64,000 nt of DNA from Coniferiporia sulphurascens (Eukaryota > Basidiomycota > Agaricomycetes > Hymenochaetales > Hymenochaetaceae). The stretch covers positions 558,001-622,000 of the forward strand of contig NBBA01000016.1 in NCBI GenBank assembly GCA_002794785.1. Direction: 5' to 3'. Below the pieces are notes generated by a model. It saw only the letters and a list, made by a program, of their open reading frames with translations. It did not search any database and was not told the origin of the DNA. The translations under genes were made by a program, and so were the position numbers. This document shows, one piece after another, positions 55,893-64,000 of the stretch; the stretch's first letter is position 1, and every line of letters begins with the position of its first letter.

Positions 55893-57296
55893 TAGCTGTC
55901 GATTCGACTACATGATATTTAGAAATATTACAAGCAATATGGGTGTCATGACAAACTCGCCTCACTAATTTCTGCATCATCGCCCTGTAGCCGTTTAACG
56001 ACGGCATACTGTAAACAGTGAGCGGACGCATGCATAGAATTGGGTGAAAAATACTGGGATACGACAAAAAAGAACTCGCATTGTTTTCCTGGCCATAGAA
56101 CAAACGCACCGTGTGCCCGTTTCACTATTTGAAAGCGAAATCTCGAACCTTTACACAAAAATGTCTCACAAAGCAGCATTAGGCTACATTAAGGCGCGTC
56201 TCCACGATGCATACACAGTGAACCATATAGAAAAATAGTGAGAAAATCCTGTACAGCACTTTCAGTGAGGCGAAGCACTGGGTGAAATATGCCAATGAGA
56301 GGACTGTAGTGTCATAGATCAATCCCCTCATGGAGTGAATGTGTTTATGCAGGTCAGCTTGAAAAGTGACGCGTGTGCCGTGCATCGAGCGGCTTTGCCT
56401 TTACATATGCTTGTGCTATACAGAGGGTCAAGGGCAGACCTGCGACTTGGACCCATTGGCCAGTATGTATGGCATTATCCTGGATGAAGTTGTGGTCTGC
56501 AGTCTGATCTGTCACTTGCACCGGGGTGGCAAGGGTAGGCCGCTTACACTTGGAGAGATTCCGCTTTTCAGACTAGTGCACCAGATAAACGCAGTGATTT
56601 AGGCAAAGGGGACGATGAATGATGTTTGTCGTGATCAAGCCTTGAGCCTCGGACTTACAGCCACTGTAGTAAACATACCATCTGATTGGCGTCTTGTGAG
56701 TCGCTATTGCTAGGATGACTTAATATCCAGTGGGTTGTTTTTAGTACGCATAAGGCGTGGCGCTCCTGCGACTCTTGCCCAATGACACCAATTCGAAACG
56801 CGAGCCTGGGTTGGACCCGAAAGCCCTTAATCAACCTAGACCAAATAAGAAAATCCCGACGCGGACGTGGAAAGTGGGTTTATGCCGCGATAGCCGAGCG
56901 CGAGACTCTATCGGCAACCGATGATCAACGAACGGCACCACGACTTGATCTGCACAGACACCGATCGTGATTTAACTTTGTTATGCGCACCCATACTACC
57001 TCTTTTGGGTTTTTTCTTAAAACACTTACCCACGTTGCCTGCAGTACTAGTGTTCACCACGGTTCAAGGCCTTGCGATCACTTGATGGAGAATCTTGCAA
57101 GAAATTGAAATTGAGATTGACAGCTGTCCACGCACAAGCACATGCCTTCGGGTACTGAGCGGCGTAAGACCTCGATTCTTTCGGTCTCGCACTGCTTTCT
57201 TTTCCCCCCTACCTTACACCCTACACCCTACACCTCCCTTTCTGTATCCCCACTCGTCTGGTCAAGTCTAGCCCTTTGACAGCATACATTTTCATC
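55893..57296. promoter_or_regulatory. Long spacer and promoter blocks of copy L
   Basis: No supported gene. A 78-codon frame at 56366-56602 (ending LTLGEIPLFRLVHQINAVI) is unrecognised. From about 56715 the conserved upstream block appears (ATCCAGTGGGTTG, then GACACCAATTCGAAACGCG and CTAGACCAAATAAGAAAATC, nearly identical to 60810-60960). It is followed by TGCGCACCCATACTACCTCT (about 56983) and the pyrimidine-rich leader with CCTTACACCCTACACCC repeats. Confidence 0.5.
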
Positions 57297-60167
57297 ATGA
57301 GTGGAGCAAGAGCAGAACAAGGTAGCATGGAGCATCCCGGTGAATGTCCTCATTGAGCTCGTTTCGTCATTCCAATATTCAAACACACAAAGTGGATGTT
57401 AGTGAGTACGGGCGGCCAAGCCTGACTCAGGAGCAGCGTAAGTTCCTCGAGATGCTGCATAGCGTGCTACCAGTGCTAGTTACTGAGCCCAACAAGCCCC
57501 TTGGTGATCGTGAGTTGAGCCAGCCCTAGCCATCTTTTGCCGGGTCCTCGTCAATCACTGAGTAATGTGGCCACATTTAGCCTCATCATCATCGGCTCAG
57601 GAGCCAGGTCCAGACAAGAAGGGTTTGTTATAACTCACATCATTTTTCATCGAGCCGACCGTCTTTCTCAGAAATCCAGGATGGACTTGATTCCGGCAGG
57701 GACCAAAAAAAGAGGTTTTACGAGGCTCATGAGTAGTCTGTTTGTGATTGTTGCAACTGTGAGAGCCCGTCGCTTAACTTCTGTACACGCATCCCTGCAG
57801 AGCGGCAGTTACTAAGGTGAGTGCCCTCGAAGGGATCCTCTCGCCAACACAAAACTCACGTGCGCTTCTAGGGCTTGCCCGCGTTTGCGAAAAATAGTTC
57901 GTCACCAAAAAAGTACTCACGTGATTATTCCTAAACGCGCTGCCGCAGATCAACAAGTTCAGGAGGATCGAGAAGAGAATTCACGCTGTTGAAGGTGGTG
58001 CGCAGCTGATGGGTGCGCTTGTGGAGCTACAAAATGCAGCCGGGAAATACTGGAGTAAGCCCGAGGCTCTCTAAGTGTCAGTATTAATTACCACCCCAAC
58101 ATCTCTGGAACTCATGATAGTGAACACACCCGAGGATATTTGCACGGCGATTCGCTCACTTGAAGAAGCGAGTGACATGCTAATCAAAGCATTCAAAAAA
58201 CTCGGGGAGGGTTTTATTAAGGATACGCACCTCGCACCGCTCCGCGAACTAAACAGTTTTTGCTTCGTTAGTGCAGAATTTGGATTTTGATACAACTGTT
58301 CATTAATGCTTATTGGCTGTTTTATAGTGGAAACGTCATGAAAGCATAATTGAGTGAGTTGGATATGCTTCCGAATGATTCTTCTGTATTCAAACTCAAG
58401 CTTTGGTGGTCGGATAATTACAACTGTTACAGACGGGAAGTACCTACATTATGGCTCGGTCTCGGAGAGCACATAGACAATGTTACCAATGGACTGTCGG
58501 AAGTTTTCGAGTCAGGTGAGAGAAAGAGTCCAGCCGTCCGTCTGAAACTACATAATGCTCCACAACTTATCATCTCCTAAGAACTCCCTGAATTTCTGAA
58601 AGCGCGAGAGAAGGCTCAGAGCATAGATTACAATAATATGTTGACCGCCGCTACGTTCTTCTCCGCTGTCACCTCGACGACGTTGCAGCTCTCTTACGCT
58701 TATAACACGAGCCCACATGCATCATTCGGAGTCGCAGTCAATACATTATGGTTCGTAGCGCTCGTTTTCAGCACTGCGTCCAGCCTCAACAGCCTGGTCG
58801 GGCTTACATGGTACCAGAAGTCAGTTCTTTTTCATATCCTGTTCCATACCTTTCAAGGCTTTATTCAATGAAAAAGAGAGCTGATGTCGTGAGTATGCTT
58901 ATGTGTACAGGATACGACGGGAGCAGTTATTGCCGGACTGGGTGAAGTTGTGGATCGAGTATGGACCGACGATCTCGCTTGCCGTCGCATCAGCAGCATT
59001 CTCCGTCGGATTATGTCTCTTTGCATTCTCGTCCTCGCAAGTGCGTGTCTATCCTGCTCCGTTAACGAATGTATCCGCTGATTGCTGCCCCATTTCTTTG
59101 ACTTCCGTTTGTGGTCCTCGATGGCTCTGACTCGGGTATGACCTAAATCGCATCGTCCACAACGTACTTAGCCGACCGTCACCTTGGCCCTGACGGCGTC
59201 CTTCACCATCGCACACGCCGTCGCGCTCTTTGCACCTTTGTGCCTGTACAGCCCAAACTTGATTAGTCGTTTCCTACTGAAAGTCTTTACAACGCTCCTC
59301 ATCTATTATTACGCATTCTGTCTTGGGTGGTGGCATCTGCGTATGGTGCCGCCGCAGAAAAGGGTTCTTGTGGTTACACTTATACGTTTCGAAGGTGCCC
59401 CATGGTCAGAAGTGGATAAAATCTGCAAAAAATACAACATCATTATTACACAGACAGATACATTGTTGACGAGAGTTATAATGGAGATTAAAAGGGTGTG
59501 GTCGTCTGTACGCTCATCTGTGCGCTCCGTCGTTGCGTGGCCCAGTACTCGCTGGCTGGATCGGCTGGCATTTCGTCGGTGCAGGACCAGTGCTAGCGGT
59601 GATATGGATCAAATACATAGGGAAGGTACGGGATTTACTGAGCTAGACGAACTGGAGCGTGGCAATGGACCCCATGTAGATTCCGGGGAGCCAGAAACGC
59701 AGATACCCACTGCAACAGAGGTACAAGTCATTGCGCCATCCGAAGATCCACAGATTCCAATTTGCGATATTACCGATCCAGACGAAGGTGTAGCCCCCGC
59801 TACTAAAGGACTAGGAAAAGAAGTGGGACGTAGTCTTGACACTCCTTCGAATCCGGAGTCGACGAAAGAGCCTACCGCAGCTACATCCTCTACTGCAGAT
59901 CTTATTACTGGCTCGGGATCGATTTCGGTGGTTTCAAATCTGGATAACGACCTCGAGAGCGGCGAGAGGAAAACGGCAGGCACTTCCGGGAGGCCAGACC
60001 CATCGCAGGAAGAACCGGAACGCCCTTTCGATCCATCCACGCAAGGTGATGAAGCACAAAACACCGACGCATCTAATCCTACGTCCAAGGTCAGCCCTAA
60101 ACGTAGCGTAGCCTTCGAGGAGGACCGTCCTTCTACAGATATCGAAAGCCCCGGAACTTTCAAATGA
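57297..60167 (+). CDS. Array copy L: apparently intact multi-exon membrane protein, divergent N-terminus
   Basis: The start ATGAGTGGAGCAAG is at 57297. Exon 2 is the most divergent of the array (RPSLTQEQRKFLEMLHSVLP, then VLVTEPNKPLGDR). The helical exon near 57951 reads INKFRRIEKRIHAVEGG, then NTPEDICTAIRSLEEASDML (middle type y). TM exon about 58638-58820, third-helix exon 58912-59040, last exon about 59170-60167 with a fourth helix (TIAHAVALFAPLCLYS), HLRMVPPQKR, an ITQTDTLLTRV block and an acidic tail ending ESPGTFK-stop. No lesion found. C-type I (STRV subtype). Function unknown. Confidence 0.75.
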
Positions 60168-60333
60168 TCGGAGTTGAGTGGATTAGGGTAGCCGGGGGTA
60201 GGACGAGGATTATGAAGGGGGTATGAAGCTCTCAGATTCATCGCGGAAGGATATGGTGAGGAGATCAGCGTGTCGCGTCTGGAGAGATGTTTAGCGGATT
60301 ATATCACTGGGCTTGTTTTACGCTTGTTTTACC

Positions 60334-60350
60334 GCGATTTCGACAATCGC
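60334..60350 (+). terminator. Conserved 3'-flank hairpin of copy L
   Basis: GCGATTTCGACAATCGC, perfect 6-bp arms, about 170 bp after the stop codon. Confidence 0.4.
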
Positions 60351-61391
60351 TGACTGTTGATTGACATTACTATGTAATATTTAATACGAAGCACGCCGTA
60401 AAACACGGATTTCACGATACAAACTCACCCCGTTAGTTCATCTATTTGGTCCCTAAATCTCTAAATCGTCCTCTCAGAGCTTCGTCATGAAGACATACGT
60501 AGGCGCCGTGTCGAAAAGAAATCTGACGTTTTCAATGTAATATTTAATACGAAGGTCTCCAAAGAAGTGGAGGTAAAATGTACGCGAAAGATGTAGAGCG
60601 AGACTTCATTCTTGAGCACCGCAGTACCGCTACCGTGACCTTCTCTGCATTTCCCCTTCAGGTTCTTGATCCCGGAGAGACTCTGCTTCTAGACAAGTAA
60701 GTGCTGCGGACTTGGATCGGGAAGATCGTTGATGTTTGTATGTACTCTAGCTCGAGCCTCGGACTTGACACAATATCTGATTGATTCCTCGTAAATCGCT
60801 ATCGGTAGGACGGCTTAATATCCAGTGGGCTGATTTCAATGCATACAGGTGCGGTGATCCACGACTTGTGCCCAATGACACCAATTTGAAACACGGGCCT
60901 GGGTGGACCCGAAAGCCCTTAATCAATCTAGACCAAATAAGAAAATCCCGACGCGGACATCGAAAGTGGATCCATGCCGCAATTGCCGAGTGGTGAAGAC
61001 TTTATCGGCAACTGATGATCAACGAACGGCACCACGGCTTGATCTGCACAGGCGTCGATCCTAATTTAACTTCGGCGATTTACGCGCCCATACTACCTCT
61101 TTTGGATTATTTTAAACGCTCATCGACGTTGCATGCGGTATTCACCACGAGTTAAGGCCTCACAATCACTTGATAGGGAAGCTTGGAAAAAGATAGAAAC
61201 TGAAGCAGGCAGTCAGTCGTCCACGTACAAGCGCCGTGCCTTCGGGTACAAATCGGCGTAGGACCCCGCTTCTTTCGGTCTCGCACTGCTTTCTTTCTTC
61301 CCCTACGCCCTACACCCTACACCTTACGCTTCCCTTTCTGTGTGCAGACTCGCCTAGTCTAGTTGGTCCTTCGACGGCATATATCGTCACC
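60351..61391. promoter_or_regulatory. Spacer and promoter blocks of copy M
   Basis: Contains a 40-codon plus-strand frame (60578-60700, MYAKDVERDFILEHRSTATV, ending LLLDK before GTAAGT or a TAA), which could be an exon fragment of an unknown gene. The conserved upstream blocks are at 60805-61060 and 61079 (ACGCGCCCATACTACCTCTT). Confidence 0.45.
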
Positions 61392-64000
61392 ATGAGTGAA
61401 GCAGGAGAAGAACAAGGCGGCACGGAGCGGCTCAGTGAGTTTCTTCATTGAGCTCGTCTCGTCGTTCCAATATTCAGACATGCAAAGTGGATGTTAGCGG
61501 GAGCAAACAGCCCGAGTTGACAGATGAAGAACAAAACTTCCTCATGACACTGTATCGCGTGCTTCCCAAGCTGGTCAGCGGGCTTGAGATGCCCACTGGT
61601 GGTCGTGAGTTGAGGCAACCCTGGCAGTCTCTCGACGGGTCCATGCTGATTACTGATTACTTGCGTCCACACCTAGCCTCACCATTACAGGCTCAGGAGC
61701 CAGCACCAAGTTCCGATAATAAGGGTCCGTTAATACTTGCGTCAGCTGTTATCGAGCCAACCGCCTTTCGCAGAAATACAGGATGGACTTGATTCCGGCG
61801 GAGACCTAGAAGACGCTAGTGAGTAATCTGTTTGTGACCATTGCTACTGTATACACCCGAGGAGCGCGACACACATCCCTGCAGAGAATGAGTTATTTAT
61901 GTAAGTGCATTTATAAAGAGCTCCCCGCCAACACAAAGCTCACGTGTATTCCCAGGGCTTGCTGGGGCTTGATTCATATAGTATGTCACCAAAGGGGTGG
62001 TCACGTGATGATACCTGAGCTCGCTACCGCAGATCAGGGAGTTCAGGAAGATCGAGAAGAAGATCCGCGCTATTCAAGGTGGCGCGCAGTTGATGGATGC
62101 GCTTGAGGCGCTAAGTGAAGCAGCCAGAGATTCCATCTGCAAGGGTAAGTCTGAGGCTCTTTTGAGTGTCCATGACCACACCGGCTTCTCTGGGACTCAC
62201 GATAGCGCACACACCCGACATTACTCCCATGACATTTCTCTCATTTCAAAAAGCAAGCGTCATGCTACTCAAGGCATTCGAAAAACTCGGGGAGGGTATT
62301 AAGGATAAGCACCTCGAACCGCTGTACGGAATAATGTGGTTTTGCTTCGTTAGTGCAGATTTTGGATTCTAGTCTAACCATTCGTTGACGCATATCGGCT
62401 GTTGTATAGGGGAAACAGTCTGAAAGCATAACTAAGTGAGTTGGACATGTGTCAGAACGATTCACATTCAAAGATTTGGTCGGATAATTACAATTATCAC
62501 AGACGAGAAATACCTACATTATGTCTTGATCTCAAAGAACACATAGACAACGCCACCAAGGGCCTGTCGGAAGTTGTCGAGTCAGGTAGGAGAAAGAGTC
62601 AAGCTGTCTGTCTAAAACTACCTAATACTCTATAACTTACCACTTCCTCCTCTTTAGAGCTCCCTGAATTTCTGAAAGCGCGAGAGAAGGCTCTAAGCAT
62701 AGATTACAATAATATGTTGACTGCTGCTACGTTTTTCTCCGCTGTCACCGCGACGACGTTGCAGCTCTCCTACTCTTATAACATGAGCACACGGGCGTCA
62801 CTCGGAGTAGCAGTCAATACATTTTGGCTCGTAGCGCTCGTGTTTAGCACTGCGTCCAGCCTCAACAGTCTGGTTGGGCTTACGTGGTACCAGAAGTCAG
62901 TTCTTTTTTCAATCTGTTTTGCGCGTCCCATGTAAAAAGGGAAGCTGACGTTCTGCGTTTGCTTATGTGCACAGGATACGATGGGAACAGTTACTGCCGG
63001 ATTGGGTGAAGCTGTGGATCGAGTATGGACCGACAATCTCTCTCGCCGTCGCATCAATAGCATTCTCTGCCGGGTTGTCCCTCTTTGCATTCTCGTCCTC
63101 GCAAGTGCGTGTCTATCCTGCTCCGTCCATTGAGAGTTGGAGACGTACGTATCCGCTGATTCCTGCTACCCTTCCTCTTGCATTACGCTATGGCCCGCGA
63201 TTGGATATCGTCTAAATCGCACACGACACCTTGCGCGGATGCTCTCCAGCACATCATCACCTCAGCCTTGACGGCGACCTTCACCACCGCACACGCTGTC
63301 GCGCTATTCACACCCATGTGCTTGTACAGCCCAAATTCAATTAGTCGCTTCCTTTTGGAAGCCTTTACAAAATCGCTCAGGCCCTTCAACTATTTAAGGG
63401 AAGTCTGTCTTAGACGCTGGTATCTGCGTAAGGTGTCGCGACAGGACAGAGGCCTTGTGGACGATTTTATGCGTTACAGAAACTGGACCAAGGCGAATGT
63501 CATCGCCGCTCAATGCGAACTTGAGAAGGACAGGGCACGCGAAAGGAAGTCGGAATCAGAGACAGTGCCTAACGCAGCCCCATCGTCTACGGGAAATGCT
63601 ATCCCGGACCCGAATTCTAGACTGATTGGAGTGATTAAAAGGAAGATAAAAAAGGCATGGATGTTTGCGCGCTCCGTCGTTGCGTGGCCCAATACCCGCC
63701 GGCCAGATTGGCTGACGTTTCGCCGGCGCAAGGCCAGTGCCACCCAGGAGCCCAACAACACGGAACAAGTACATGATATGGACGAAAAGGTGGCTATGAG
63801 AAGCAAACTGGAGCATGACGTAGAGTCCCAAGGAGATACTGGGCAGCCGGAAGTGCAGAATCCTATCGTAACAGGGTCCCAGAGCACTGCGCCATTCCAG
63901 GGGCCACGAACTCCGAATCTCGATGCTACCGCTCCCGATCAGAGTGTAGATATTGCTGCCAGAGAATCGAGCGAGGATACCGATCGCAGTTTTGACACTC
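61392..64000 (+). CDS. Array copy M: multi-exon membrane protein, runs off the window
   Basis: The start ATGAGTGAAGCAG is at 61392. Exon 2 has QPELTDEEQNFLMTLYRVL (N-type b). The helical exon near 62034 has FRKIEKKIRAIQGGAQLMDA, followed by a middle exon of type y (SFQKASVMLLKAFEKLGEG). TM exon about 62714-62896 (SYSYNMSTRASLGVAVN), third-helix exon 62974-63103, last exon from about 63247 with TTAHAVALFTPMCLYS, the YLRKVSRQDR block, WTKANVIAAQ and the beginning of the acidic tail, open to the window edge. C-type I, the same subtype as G and D. No lesion in the visible part. Confidence 0.72.

Noticed and set aside
59609..60241. 210-codon minus-strand frame opposite copy L
   Set aside because: Same antisense shadow; Ser/Pro-rich because the sense tail is Asp/Glu/Gly-rich.
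5315..64000. Firm assignment of the array proteins to a named domain (for example DUF6535)
   Set aside because: The helix arrangement is reminiscent, but I see no diagnostic motif that would prove it without a profile search.

Overview
The window looks like a fungal nuclear contig, most likely an agaricomycete basidiomycete. The genes have many exons with short introns of about 50 nt (GT...AG). The one recognisable enzyme gene is a basidiomycete-type cytochrome P450, and the rest is rich in retroelements. A Rhizoctonia/Ceratobasidium-like host would fit, but the genus is a guess. No tRNA, rRNA, CRISPR array or bacterial-type operon was seen.

Layout. Positions 401-2536 (minus) hold a P450 gene with all the key motifs. 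At 3374-3915 lies a decayed P450 paralogue that has lost its heme-cysteine region and is cut by a short LINE-family insertion (3916-4812). From about 5.3 kb to the right edge runs a tandem array of one paralogous family, 13 copies called A to M here. Each full copy has about 12 small exons: a helical N-terminal half, a four-helix membrane core, and a long Ser/Thr/Pro/acidic tail probably outside the membrane. Eleven full-length or nearly full-length copies and the two remnants C and E are all on the plus strand, except D, which is inverted. B, G, H and L look open throughout. M is open but runs off the window. D is open with a rebuilt tail. A, F, I and K carry late or internal lesions. C, E and J are pseudogenes. 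I do not recognise the family's function.

Mobile elements: a LINE (20891-24046) with a perfect 14-bp target duplication; a TA-flanked MITE (18897-19149); a complete Ty1/copia element on the minus strand (44590-50029) with a half-tRNA-type primer site, and a solo LTR of the same family (51552-51807); and two unusually long elements (40394-41869 and 50125-51473) that look like solo LTRs. These two have TGTTAG...CTAACA ends, 5-bp target duplications, and a TATA box at identical spacing from a conserved start-site motif.

The most unusual observation is that both long solo-LTR-like elements carry a homologous protein-coding region upstream of the TATA box, that is, inside U3. The second is the mosaic structure of the array: variant types of the N-terminal exon, the middle exons and the C-terminal exon are shuffled between neighbouring copies, as expected from gene conversion or unequal crossing-over. 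The in-frame stops I could read in the LINE and copia coding regions are all TGA, consistent with C-to-T decay of CGA codons.
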